From Oryzobacter faecalis (GTDB lineage Bacteria > Actinomycetota > Actinomycetes > Actinomycetales > Dermatophilaceae), in assembly GCF_046764005.1 (NCBI RefSeq), contig NZ_JBKOFW010000004.1, positions 248,001 through 312,000 on the forward strand: DNA of 64,000 bases, read 5' to 3'. A model generated the notes under the pieces. It was not told the origin of the DNA and did no database searches. It worked only from the letters and a program-made list of their open reading frames with translations. Each line of letters begins with the position of its first letter. The stretch's first letter is position 1. Made by a program: the position numbers and the translations under genes. Of the stretch, positions 36,255 to 43,849 are shown piece after piece.

Positions 36255-36280
36255 ACATCGACCAATAGGGCGATGTTGTC
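36255..36280. repeat. Left inverted repeat flanking DUF559 gene
   Basis: 26 bases (starts ACATCGACCAATAGG), matching the reverse complement of 37282-37307 at 23 of 26 positions. Internally it can also fold, ACATCG pairing with CGATGT. It lies between the MOSC stop and the DUF559 stop. Confidence 0.75.
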
Positions 36281-36301
36281 ACGCCCGTGGCGTGGCAGGT
36301 C

Positions 36302-37270
36302 TCAGGCCGCCGTGAGGATGACGCGGAAGTGCCGCCGCCAGGCGTCCGAAAGTCGTTCGGGAACCGGGATGCCGAGGGCCCGAGCCACCGAGGCCCTCCG
36401 CGCGAGCAGCGCCTCGGGCTCCTGGAACAGCTCGTCCCCGGTCACCACCACGAACGTCCAGCCCTCCACCGACGAGAGGTGTCCGCGACGAGCCCCGTCC
36501 TTGGCCCGCTGCTCAGTGGTCTCGTGCCACCGGCCGTCGTACTCGATCGCGAGGAGGTGCTCCTCGTAGCCGAGCTCGATCCTGAACCGCACCGAGCCGT
36601 CGCGGTCCTCGACGTGGATGTCGACCTCCGGCTCGGGGAAGCCCGCAAGGACCATGAGGAGCCGCAGCGCCGTCTCTGGCGAGGAGTCGACCCCCGCACG
36701 GACCATCCCTGCTGCCTCGACGACCTCGTTCCTGAACTGCCCTTCCCATCCGGTGGCGTACTCGACGAGCTCTTCGGGTGACAAGCGCTTCTTGCGGACC
36801 AGGCTGTCGCCGAGCGCGACGAGGTCGACGAGTCCGAGGAAGCGGGCCATGTCGCAGAACGTCTGGCCCGGAGAGGTGATGGGCAGGCCGTGCCACTTCG
36901 TGATCTCGAGCCTCCGGCGGTACCGGTGCGGCTTGACCCCGCGGATACGGAAGCGGACGTCGCGCATGAAGGAGACGTGCGTCCACTCGTTGTCCGGAAC
37001 GCGCCCACCCCACATCCGTGCAGCCGTGAAGTGGCTGAGCACCGCACCCGCAGGCGCCACCAGAAGGACCGCCCGTGCTCGAACGACCACGGTGTCCGGC
37101 ACGTGAGCGGCCACCACGACCCCCGGGAGGATCTGGCGGAACTCAGGACCGGCGAGCCGTCGCCGGACACCCCGGCAGCCCGGTGGTCGCGGGTGAGGAA
37201 CGGATGTCGTGGAACTGGCCCCGTCATCCTCCGATGGTGGCGACTCTTGGCCGGAGCAGTTCGGCGTCAT
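36302..37270 (-). CDS. DUF559/AbiEi-like protein, second copy
   Basis: 322 residues from the ATG at 37270 (a start further inside is possible, as the first ~40 residues are poorly conserved). Winged-helix-like stretch GAVLSHFTAARMWGG near 75. C-terminal VSR/DUF559-like core LLAIEYDGRWHETTEQRAKDGARR near 245 with the acidic EYDGxWH motif. Paralogue of 22217-23119 by architecture, not by close sequence identity. It lies wholly between inverted repeats, and its third-position GC looks a little lower than its neighbours'. Both hint at transfer, without a transposase. Confidence 0.78.
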   Translation of the reverse strand: MTPNCSGQESPPSEDDGASSTTSVPHPRPPGCRGVRRRLAGPEFRQILPGVVVAAHVPDTVVVRARAVLLVAPAGAVLSHFTAARMWGGRVPDNEWTHVSFMRDVRFRIRGVKPHRYRRRLEITKWHGLPITSPGQTFCDMARFLGLVDLVALGDSLVRKKRLSPEELVEYATGWEGQFRNEVVEAAGMVRAGVDSSPETALRLLMVLAGFPEPEVDIHVEDRDGSVRFRIELGYEEHLLAIEYDGRWHETTEQRAKDGARRGHLSSVEGWTFVVVTGDELFQEPEALLARRASVARALGIPVPERLSDAWRRHFRVILTAA

Positions 37271-37281
37271 CCACAGGCTGG

Positions 37282-37307
37282 GTCAAGATCGTCCTATTGG
37301 TCGATGT
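37282..37307. repeat. Right inverted repeat flanking DUF559 gene
   Basis: Inverted partner of 36255-36280 (23 of 26 positions). Lies 12 bases upstream of the DUF559 ATG and 34 bases after the epsilon gene stop, so it may also carry promoter or operator elements of the DUF559 gene. Confidence 0.75.
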
Positions 37308-37340
37308 TGTCCCGGCGGTGCTTGGGCCGGACGTCCTGGG

Positions 37341-37556
37341 TCAGGGGCGGGCGCTGGTGCGCCAGGCGCCGGGACCGTGGGGCACCGAGGTGCGCAGGGC
37401 CGCACGGTGCGAGGCCCACCGGGATCCGTCGCGCTCCGGCGGCGGGTCGTCGCCCCCCGACGCCGCGGCCAGCACGGCGACGAGGGCGGCCACCTCCTCC
37501 GCGGAGGCGTCGCCGGTGATCCGGATCTCGGGCGTGGGCCGGTGGTCGTCGGTCAT
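37341..37556 (-). CDS. accE: Acyl-CoA carboxylase epsilon subunit
   Basis: 71 residues, the usual size of actinobacterial AccE/PccE. The core ITGDASAEEVAALVAVLAAASGG at 13-35 is the conserved helix; SRWASHRAALR and the Trp-containing end are also typical. It lies downstream of accD5 on the same strand. The short ORF between the two (37553-37687) overlaps accE's start by ATGA. Epsilon subunits stabilise the carboxylase holoenzyme. Confidence 0.88.
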   Translation of the reverse strand: MTDDHRPTPEIRITGDASAEEVAALVAVLAAASGGDDPPPERDGSRWASHRAALRTSVPHGPGAWRTSARP

Positions 37557-37687
37557 GACAGAGGGCGGGGTCCCCGTGAGAGCCGAGCCTGCGAGGAGGT
37601 CATGGGGCGGGGTCCCCGTGAGAGCCGAGCCTGCGAGGAGGTCATGGGGCGGGGTCCCCGTGAACTCTGAGCCTGCGAGGAGGTCAT
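37553..37687 (-). CDS. Repeat-encoded 44-residue mini-ORF between accD5 and accE
   Basis: The ORF opens at the ATG (37687) that overlaps the accD5 stop by ATGA and closes at the TGA (37553) that overlaps the accE start by ATGA. It is three in-frame copies of a 14-residue unit, MTSSQARLSRGPRP (the first copy varies), plus LS. Ribosomes finishing accD5 could read through to accE by termination-reinitiation. No signature, no homologue known to me. It may simply be a by-product of repeat expansion, but the frame is kept and both overlaps are exact. Confidence 0.5.
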   Translation of the reverse strand: MTSSQAQSSRGPRPMTSSQARLSRGPRPMTSSQARLSRGPRPLS

Positions 37688-37689
37688 AG
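37567..37689. repeat. Tandem repeat, 42-bp unit, three copies
   Basis: The unit contains GGGGTCCCCGTGAG and GAGCCTGCGAGGAGGTCAT; copies start at about 37567, 37609 and 37651, the third differing by a few bases. The period is a multiple of three, which keeps the frame of the minus-strand mini-ORF. Each unit also contains GGGGTCCCC, a perfect palindromic core. Confidence 0.85.
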
Positions 37690-39312
37690 GGGAATGTTCC
37701 CGTGCTTCTTCGGCGGCAGGGTCTCGCGCTTGGTGCGCAGCGCGCGCAGCGCCTTGGTGACGTTCATCCGCGTGTTCGACGGGGTGATGACGGTGTCGAT
37801 GTAGCCGCGCTCGGCCGCGACGTAGGGGTTGGCCAGGGCGTCCTCGTACTGCTTGATGAAGGCCGCGCGCGCCTCCTCGACCGAGCCGCCCTTGTCGGTG
37901 ATCTTCTTCAGCTCCTTGCGGTAGAGGATGTTGACCGCGCCCTGGGCCCCCATGACCGCGATCTGCGCGGTGGGCCAGGCGAGGTTGATGTCGGCGCCGA
38001 GGTGCTTGGATCCCATGACGTCGTAGGCCCCGCCGTAGGCCTTGCGGGTGATGACGGTGACGAGCGGGACCGTGGCCTCCGCGTACGCGTAGATGAGCTT
38101 CGCGCCGCGGCGGATGATGCCGTCCCACTCCTGGTCGGTGCCGGGGAGGAAGCCGGGCACGTCGACGAAGGTGAGGATCGGGACGTTGAACGCGTCGCAG
38201 GTCCGCACGAACCGCGCGGCCTTCTCGGAGGCGTCGATGTCGAGGGTGCCGGCGAGCTGCATCGGGTTGTTCGCGACGACCCCGACCGAGCGGCCCTCGA
38301 CCCGACCGAACCCGATGACCATGTTCGGCGCGAACAGCGGCTGCACCTCGAGGAACTCGCCGTCGTCGAGCACGGCCTCGATCGCGACGTGCATGTCGTA
38401 GGGGACGTTGGGGCTGTCCGGGATGAGGGTGTCGAGCACGCGGTCCTCGTCGGACACGGAGAGGTCGTTCTCGCCGCCGAAGACCGGGGCGTCCTCCATG
38501 TTGTTCGAGGGCAGGTACGACAGCAGGGCCCGCACGTACTCGATGGCGTCGTCCTCGTCGGTGCCCATGTAGTGCGCGACACCGGACTTCGTGTTGTGGG
38601 TCCGCGCGCCGCCGAGCTCCTCGAAGCCGACGTCCTCGCCGGTGACGGTCTTGATGACGTCCGGGCCGGTGATGAACATGTGCGAGGTCTGGTCGACCAT
38701 GACGGTGAAGTCGGTGACCGCGGGGGAGTACACGGCCCCGCCCGCGCACGGCCCCATGATCAGCGAGACCTGCGGGATGACGCCGCTGGCGTGGACGTTG
38801 CGCCGGAAGATCTCCCCGTACAGGCCGAGCGAGACCACGCCCTCCTGGATCCGCGCCCCACCCGAGTCGTTGAGCCCCACCACCGGGCAGCCGACCTTCA
38901 TCGCGAAGTCCATGACCTTGCAGATCTTCTCGCCGAACACCTCGCCGAGGGAGCCGCCGAAGACGGTGAAGTCCTGCGCGAACACGGCGACCGTACGGCC
39001 GTCGACCGTGCCGTAGCCGGTGACGACACCGTCGCCGTACGGCCTGTTCGCATCGGCGCCGAAGGCCACCGAGCGGTGCCGCGCGTACTTGTCCATCTCG
39101 ACGAACGAGCCCTCGTCCAGGAGCAGCTCCAGCCGCTCGCGAGCGGTCTTCTTCCCCCGGGCGTGCTGCTTCTCGACGGCCCGCTCGGAGCCCGCGCCGG
39201 CGACGAGGGCGACGCGACGCTTGAGGTCGGCGAGCTTGCCCGCGGTCGTCGTGGTGTCGATGTCCGCGTGGACGTCGGTGCCGCCGATGGAGTGGGTGTC
39301 GCTCGTGGACAT
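37684..39312 (-). CDS. accD5: Propionyl/acetyl-CoA carboxylase beta subunit (AccD5-like)
   Basis: 542 residues, typical of AccD5/PccB. Blocks: GKKTARERLELLLDEGSF near 53, LNDSGGARIQEGV near 145, GPCAGGAVYSPAVTDF near 185, FVDVPGFLPGTDQEWDGIIRRGAKL near 395 and the C-terminal region GSKHLGADINLAWPTAQIAVMGAQGAVNILYR. Carboxylates acetyl- or propionyl-CoA with AccA3 and AccE. Divergent from birA, 23 bases away, so both share one promoter region. Coupled to the mini-ORF and then accE. Confidence 0.95.
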   Translation of the reverse strand: MSTSDTHSIGGTDVHADIDTTTTAGKLADLKRRVALVAGAGSERAVEKQHARGKKTARERLELLLDEGSFVEMDKYARHRSVAFGADANRPYGDGVVTGYGTVDGRTVAVFAQDFTVFGGSLGEVFGEKICKVMDFAMKVGCPVVGLNDSGGARIQEGVVSLGLYGEIFRRNVHASGVIPQVSLIMGPCAGGAVYSPAVTDFTVMVDQTSHMFITGPDVIKTVTGEDVGFEELGGARTHNTKSGVAHYMGTDEDDAIEYVRALLSYLPSNNMEDAPVFGGENDLSVSDEDRVLDTLIPDSPNVPYDMHVAIEAVLDDGEFLEVQPLFAPNMVIGFGRVEGRSVGVVANNPMQLAGTLDIDASEKAARFVRTCDAFNVPILTFVDVPGFLPGTDQEWDGIIRRGAKLIYAYAEATVPLVTVITRKAYGGAYDVMGSKHLGADINLAWPTAQIAVMGAQGAVNILYRKELKKITDKGGSVEEARAAFIKQYEDALANPYVAAERGYIDTVITPSNTRMNVTKALRALRTKRETLPPKKHGNIPL

Positions 39313-39335
39313 GTCGCGAGCCTAGCCTTGCGGGC

Positions 39336-40112
39336 GTGAGCCAGAACCCCCGATCCCGGCCGCTCGACGCGGCGTTGGTCACACCCGGAGAGCCGTGGCT
39401 GCCGGTCGAGGTCTTCGCCTCGCTGGGGTCCACGAACGACGAGGTGAGGGCCCGCCCCGCGCCCTGGCGCGTCGTCGTCGCCGAGGAGCAGGAGGCCGGT
39501 CGCGGACGCCTGGGCCGCAGCTGGACCACCACCGCCGGCACCGCCCTCGCCGTGTCGGTGCTCGTCCCCCCGCCGGCGTCAGGACCGGCCTGGGTGCCGC
39601 TCCTCACCGGCCTCGCCGTCCGCGAGGCGGTGGCCGAGGTGGCCGGCCTCGTGACCTCGCTCAAGTGGCCCAACGACGTGCTCGTGCCGTCCGACGGCGA
39701 CCGCAAGCTCGCCGGCGTCCTGTGCGAGTGGTCGGGCGACGGCGTCGTCGTGGGCACGGGGATCAACGTCGGCACCGAGCGCGGCGACCTCCCGCTCGAC
39801 ACCGCGACCTCGCTGCGGGCCGCCGGTGCCCCGGACGTCGACCGCGCCGTCCTCCTCACGGCCTACCTGCGCCACCTCGCCGGTCTGCTGCGCGCCGACA
39901 CCGGTCCCGGCGGCGAGGTCCGTGCCGCGTACGTCCGGGCGTGCGGCACGATCGGGCGCGAGGTCGAGGTGCACGAGCCCGGAGGACGCGTGCGCACCGG
40001 TGTCGCGACAGGGGTCGACGATGACGGCAGACTGACCGTGCGGACCCCGGCCGGCGCCACGACGGCGGTCTCCGCCGGTGACGTCGTCCACGTCACGTCG
40101 CGCCGAGGGTGA
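39336..40112 (+). CDS. birA: Biotin-[acetyl-CoA-carboxylase] ligase
   Basis: 258 residues from a GTG at 39336. Contains GRGRLGRSW near 53 (biotin/AMP loop) and LKWPNDV near 110, then a C-terminal SH3-like segment. No N-terminal helix-turn-helix, so not a repressor. Attaches biotin to Lys 559 of AccA3. Divergent from accD5 as in mycobacteria. Confidence 0.95.
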   Translation: MSQNPRSRPLDAALVTPGEPWLPVEVFASLGSTNDEVRARPAPWRVVVAEEQEAGRGRLGRSWTTTAGTALAVSVLVPPPASGPAWVPLLTGLAVREAVAEVAGLVTSLKWPNDVLVPSDGDRKLAGVLCEWSGDGVVVGTGINVGTERGDLPLDTATSLRAAGAPDVDRAVLLTAYLRHLAGLLRADTGPGGEVRAAYVRACGTIGREVEVHEPGGRVRTGVATGVDDDGRLTVRTPAGATTAVSAGDVVHVTSRRG

Positions 40113-40126
40113 AGGAGGAGGTCGCG

Positions 40127-41206
40127 ATGTCCACGCCCGGCGAGGACGCGACCCCGACGACGGCCGAGCTCGCCGAGCGGGCCGAGCGGGCCCTCCTCGG
40201 GCGGCAGGCCTCGATGGGTCGTCGCGAGGTCTCCGAGGGCGCCGGCGTCGAGCCCGCGACCGCGCGCCGGTTCTGGCACGCCATGGGCTTCCAGAACGTC
40301 GAGGACGACGAGGCGATGTTCACCGAGGCCGACCTCGAGGCGCTCAGGCGGGTGGCCCGCCTCATCCGGGACGACGAGGTCAGCGAGGAGCTCGCCCTCG
40401 GGATGACGCGGGCGTTCGCGCGCACCGCCGACCGGCTCGCCGTGTGGCAGACCCAGCTCGTCGCGGAGTCCCTGGAGTCGCCGGGGACGGAGGAGGTCGA
40501 GGGCCGGGACAGCCGGTCGGTGCCGGAGCCCCGCATCGCCGCCGACGCCGCCGCCCTCCTCGCCGAGCTCGCCGACGACGTCGAGCCGCTCCTCGTCTAC
40601 GTCTGGCGCCGCCACCTGACGAACGCCATCTCGCGCATGCTCGCCGACGCCGACCCCGCCGTGCGGTGGGACCCCTCGGCCCCGTACCGCGTCGTCGGGT
40701 TCGCCGACCTCGTGTCCTTCACCTCGTTCGTGCGCCGGATGAGCGAGCGGCAGCTGGCCCGGCTCGTCCAGCGCTTCGAGCTGCTCGCGAGCGACGTCGT
40801 CACCGAGCACGGCGGCCGCGTCATCAAGACGGTGGGCGACGAGGTCCTCTTCGTCCACAAGGAGGTCGCGGGTGCCGCGGCGATCGCCCTCGACCTCGTC
40901 GACGCGATGGGCGAGGACGAGCTCCTGCCGCCGGTGCGGGTCGGCCTCGCTCACGGCCGGGTCGTCTCGCGCCTCGGGGACGTCTTCGGGCTCACCGTCA
41001 ACAAGGCGAGCCGGATCACCGCCGTCACCCCGTCGGGCAAGGTCTACGTCGACGACGACATGGCCCACCTCCTCGGCGAGGTGTCCGGGTTCACGGCGAC
41101 CGAACGGCGCCGCCGGATGCTCCGCGGCATCGGTGTCCTGACCCTCCATGAGCTGCGACGCGCGCCCGGTGGGCGTGGCCTCACCTCGCGAGAGGACGGG
41201 GCGTGA
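40127..41206 (+). CDS. Class III adenylate cyclase
   Basis: 359 residues from an ATG at 40127, behind GGAGGAGG; a GTG six codons upstream is inside this ribosome site. N-terminal half (1-180) is a helical domain, first part similar to mycobacterial pH-sensing cyclase N-domains (EGAGVEPATARRFWHAMGF). Catalytic domain at about 185-340 has all six canonical residues: metal D194 and D238, K234 and D285 for adenine recognition, N292 and R296 for transition state. So it should be active as a homodimer making cAMP. Followed by a response regulator. Confidence 0.9.
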   Translation: MSTPGEDATPTTAELAERAERALLGRQASMGRREVSEGAGVEPATARRFWHAMGFQNVEDDEAMFTEADLEALRRVARLIRDDEVSEELALGMTRAFARTADRLAVWQTQLVAESLESPGTEEVEGRDSRSVPEPRIAADAAALLAELADDVEPLLVYVWRRHLTNAISRMLADADPAVRWDPSAPYRVVGFADLVSFTSFVRRMSERQLARLVQRFELLASDVVTEHGGRVIKTVGDEVLFVHKEVAGAAAIALDLVDAMGEDELLPPVRVGLAHGRVVSRLGDVFGLTVNKASRITAVTPSGKVYVDDDMAHLLGEVSGFTATERRRRMLRGIGVLTLHELRRAPGGRGLTSREDGA

Positions 41207-41240
41207 CTACGATCGACCGCATGACGATGGTGTTCGGCGC

Positions 41241-41915
41241 ATGACGAAGGTGCTCCTCGCGGAGGACGACCCCGCGATCTCCGACCCGCTCGCCCGTGCG
41301 CTCCGGCGCGAGGGCTACGACGTGGACGTGTGCACCGACGGCGAGTCGGCCCTCGACCAGGCCCTCCAGAACCCCGACCTGCTCGTGCTCGACCTCGGGC
41401 TGCCGAAGATGGACGGGCTGGAGGTGTGCCGCAGGCTCCGGCAGGAGGGGAGCTCGGTGCCGGTCCTCGTCCTCACCGCCCGTGCCGACGAGGTCGACAC
41501 CGTCGTCGGGCTCGACGCCGGGGCCGACGACTACGTGACCAAGCCGTTCCGCCTCGCCGAGCTGCTGGCGCGGGCACGGGCGCTGCTGCGCCGCGGCATC
41601 GTCGAGAACGCCCCGCCAGAGGCGCTCGTGCGGATCGACCCCGAGGGCCGCCGGGTGTTCCTGCGCGGCCAGGAGGTCCAGCTCACCGGCAAGGAGTTCG
41701 AGCTGCTCAAGGTCCTCGTCGCCAACGAGGGCAAGGTCGTCTCCCGCGAGAAGCTGATGCGCGACGTCTGGGACAGCGCCTGGTACGGCTCGACGAAGAC
41801 CCTCGACATGCACATCTCGGTGCTGCGCAAGAAGCTGGGCGACGACGCGGCGCACCCCAGCTACATCACGACGATCCGCGGGGTGGGTTTCCGCTTCGAC
41901 GCGCCGGAGGACTGA
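41241..41915 (+). CDS. OmpR-family response regulator
   Basis: 224 residues from the ATG at 41241. Receiver domain with the acidic pocket at 8-10 (AEDD), phospho-acceptor D51 (LVLDLGLP), and K101 (YVTKPF). Winged helix from about 130 (LTGKEFELLKVLVANEGKVVSREKL, ending in RGVGFRF). A short ATG frame (41221-41244, MTMVFGA) overlaps the start by ATGA and could couple translation, although no ribosome site is clear. Paired with the sensor kinase three bases downstream. Confidence 0.92.
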   Translation: MTKVLLAEDDPAISDPLARALRREGYDVDVCTDGESALDQALQNPDLLVLDLGLPKMDGLEVCRRLRQEGSSVPVLVLTARADEVDTVVGLDAGADDYVTKPFRLAELLARARALLRRGIVENAPPEALVRIDPEGRRVFLRGQEVQLTGKEFELLKVLVANEGKVVSREKLMRDVWDSAWYGSTKTLDMHISVLRKKLGDDAAHPSYITTIRGVGFRFDAPED

Positions 41916-41918
41916 CGC

Positions 41919-42941
41919 GTGCGCCGCGTCCTCACGACGACGGCCGCGCAGACGGTCGGCATCACCTCGCTGCTCGTCGGCGGGACGGTGGCGGGGCTGC
42001 TCCTGTGGCCGGGTGACCCGCTCGCGTCCCTCGCCGGGGACGCCGCCAGCCTCGACGGCACCCCGGCGACCCCTGCCGTCGTCGCCGCGCTCGTCGCGGC
42101 CGTGGCCGTCGCCTCCCTCGTCGCCCTCGGCGTCGCCAAGCTCGTCGCGGACACCCGCGCCGACCGCGTCTCCGGGCTGCTCGTCACCCTCGGCGAGCGT
42201 GCCGAGCGTGACTCCGCCGACCCCAAGCCGGTGCCGCTGAAGTCGGGGATCGTCGAGGTCGACCGGCTCGACGCCGCCCTCGCCCGCGGGTCGCAGCGTG
42301 GCGCCAAGCGCCTGGCGTCCGAGCGCGACTTCGCGGCGGACGCCTCGCACCAGCTGCGCACGCCCCTCACCGCGCTGCTCATGCGGCTCGAGGAGATCTC
42401 GCTCACCGACGACCCCGAGGTCGTCAAGGAGGAGGCGACGATCGCCATCGGGCAGGTCGAGCGGCTCAGCAAGGTCGTCGACGACCTCATGAGCCGTACG
42501 CGCAGCGGCGTCGACGCCAACCCGTCGGTCTCGCTCGACTCCGTCCTCGCCTCCCTCCAGCGCGAGTGGCAGCCGGCGTTCGCGTCGGCCCGCCGCAGCG
42601 TCCACATCAGCGGTGAGCGCGGTGTCCAGGTACGGGCGACCCCGGTGGCGCTCGGGCAGATCCTCACGACCCTGCTCGAGAACTCCCTCGCCTACGGGCG
42701 CGGCACCGTCGAGATCGCCGCTCGTCGCGCCGGGCCCTCGGTCGTCGTGGAGGTCACCGACGAGGGCGACGGCGTCGCGGCCGCGCTCGCCCCGCACATC
42801 TTCGAGCGGTCGGTGTCGTCCACCGGCAGCGGGCTCGGGCTCTCGCTGGCGCGGGACCTCGCGGAGGCCGCGGGCGGTCGCCTCGAGCTCGTCCGGGCCC
42901 GGCCGCCGCTGTTCGCGCTCTTCCTCTCCGCCGCCGGCTGA
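41919..42941 (+). CDS. Two-component sensor histidine kinase
   Basis: 340 residues from a GTG at 41919. Two membrane helices (about 11-30 and 53-76) enclose a short 22-residue outer loop, so it has little extracellular sensing domain. H-box ASHQLRTPLTALLMRLEE with H144; N-box LLENSLAYG near 250; G-boxes DEGDGVA and GSGLGLSLARDL. It directly follows the OmpR regulator, forming one system. The signal could be membrane-derived. Confidence 0.92.
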   Translation: MRRVLTTTAAQTVGITSLLVGGTVAGLLLWPGDPLASLAGDAASLDGTPATPAVVAALVAAVAVASLVALGVAKLVADTRADRVSGLLVTLGERAERDSADPKPVPLKSGIVEVDRLDAALARGSQRGAKRLASERDFAADASHQLRTPLTALLMRLEEISLTDDPEVVKEEATIAIGQVERLSKVVDDLMSRTRSGVDANPSVSLDSVLASLQREWQPAFASARRSVHISGERGVQVRATPVALGQILTTLLENSLAYGRGTVEIAARRAGPSVVVEVTDEGDGVAAALAPHIFERSVSSTGSGLGLSLARDLAEAAGGRLELVRARPPLFALFLSAAG

Positions 42942-42998
42942 GGACGTGGCCCGGTCGGGCCATGGTCACCGGCGGGCCGCGGCTCCTACCGTTGGCCC

Positions 42999-43337
42999 GT
43001 GGGATCGCGCACGCGCCTGCTCGGGCTCGGCCTCGGCACCCTCCTCGTCGTGCTGGGGGTCGCCGAGACGATCCGTGCCGTCCGCAGCGGCGACGGCGGT
43101 GTCGTCTTCTGGTTCGGCACGCTCGTCGGCGGGGGCGTGCTCACGATCGCGGGGACCGTGCTCGCCGAGCGCCTTCCCGGGCCGTCCCTCGCGATGACGG
43201 TCCTCGGCTGGCTGCTCGGGTCGGTCCCGACGATGTGGACCCTCGTCGTGCCGATCCTGCTCCTCGTGAACGTCGTGCTGCGCTTCCTCGGGCCCACCGG
43301 GACGCCGGTCGGGACCAGCCGCGCCGGTCCCGCCTAG
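42999..43337 (+). CDS. Small membrane protein of unknown function
   Basis: 112 residues from a GTG at 42999 with about three or four hydrophobic helices (7-25, 35-55, 63-80, 83-96). No named domain recognised. It is 57 bases after the sensor kinase and its stop overlaps the convergent GtrA gene by 4 bases. Could be a partner of the kinase by location, but no direct evidence. Confidence 0.7.
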   Translation: MGSRTRLLGLGLGTLLVVLGVAETIRAVRSGDGGVVFWFGTLVGGGVLTIAGTVLAERLPGPSLAMTVLGWLLGSVPTMWTLVVPILLLVNVVLRFLGPTGTPVGTSRAGPA

Positions 43338-43810
43338 AGGGGTTCGCCGGCGAAGACGACCTTGCGGTAGGCCCAGAAGCGGAAGAGCGTCCCGAGGCCG
43401 ATGCCGACGATCGTCGCGACGTTGTCGGCGAGGCGCGACTCGAACCCCAGCCAGTAGTGGGACACGAACAGGGTCGCGGCGGCGATGCCGAGGGCGATGA
43501 CGTTGACGCCGAAGAAGAGGGCGACCTCGTGGTGGGCGGGACGGCTGCGGCGACGGCGGAAGGTCCACTGCCGGTTGCCGATCCACGCGACGAGCGTCGC
43601 CACCGCGCCGGAGATCACCTTGGCCGTCGTGACCTTGTCGGACAGCACGGTGTGCCAGAGGACGTTCGCGAGCCCGATGTCGACGACGAAGGCCAGGGCG
43701 CCGACCACCCCGAACTTGATCATCTCGCGGTAGAGGACGTCGATCGCGCCGCGGAGGGTGTCGACGAGGTGGCCGGGCCCGCGGGTCGGGGGCGGGGCGG
43801 CGGTGGGCAC
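43334..43810 (-). CDS. GtrA-like membrane protein
   Basis: 158 residues, four membrane helices of the GtrA family. GtrA proteins are thought to flip lipid-linked sugars used for cell-envelope glycosylation. Blocks include KFGVVGALAFVVDIGLANVLW near 33-53 and FRFWAYRKVVF near the end. In M. tuberculosis a GtrA gene (Rv3277) lies next to purK, as here. Divergent from purK by 39 bases. Confidence 0.9.
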   Translation of the reverse strand: MPTAAPPPTRGPGHLVDTLRGAIDVLYREMIKFGVVGALAFVVDIGLANVLWHTVLSDKVTTAKVISGAVATLVAWIGNRQWTFRRRRSRPAHHEVALFFGVNVIALGIAAATLFVSHYWLGFESRLADNVATIVGIGLGTLFRFWAYRKVVFAGEPL

Positions 43811-43849
43811 CCGACGAGCCTACAAGCGCGCGGTCGGTATCCTCGCCGC

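Noticed and set aside
37567..37689. CRISPR array
   Set aside because: Only three directly adjacent 42-bp copies, no unique spacers and no cas genes.
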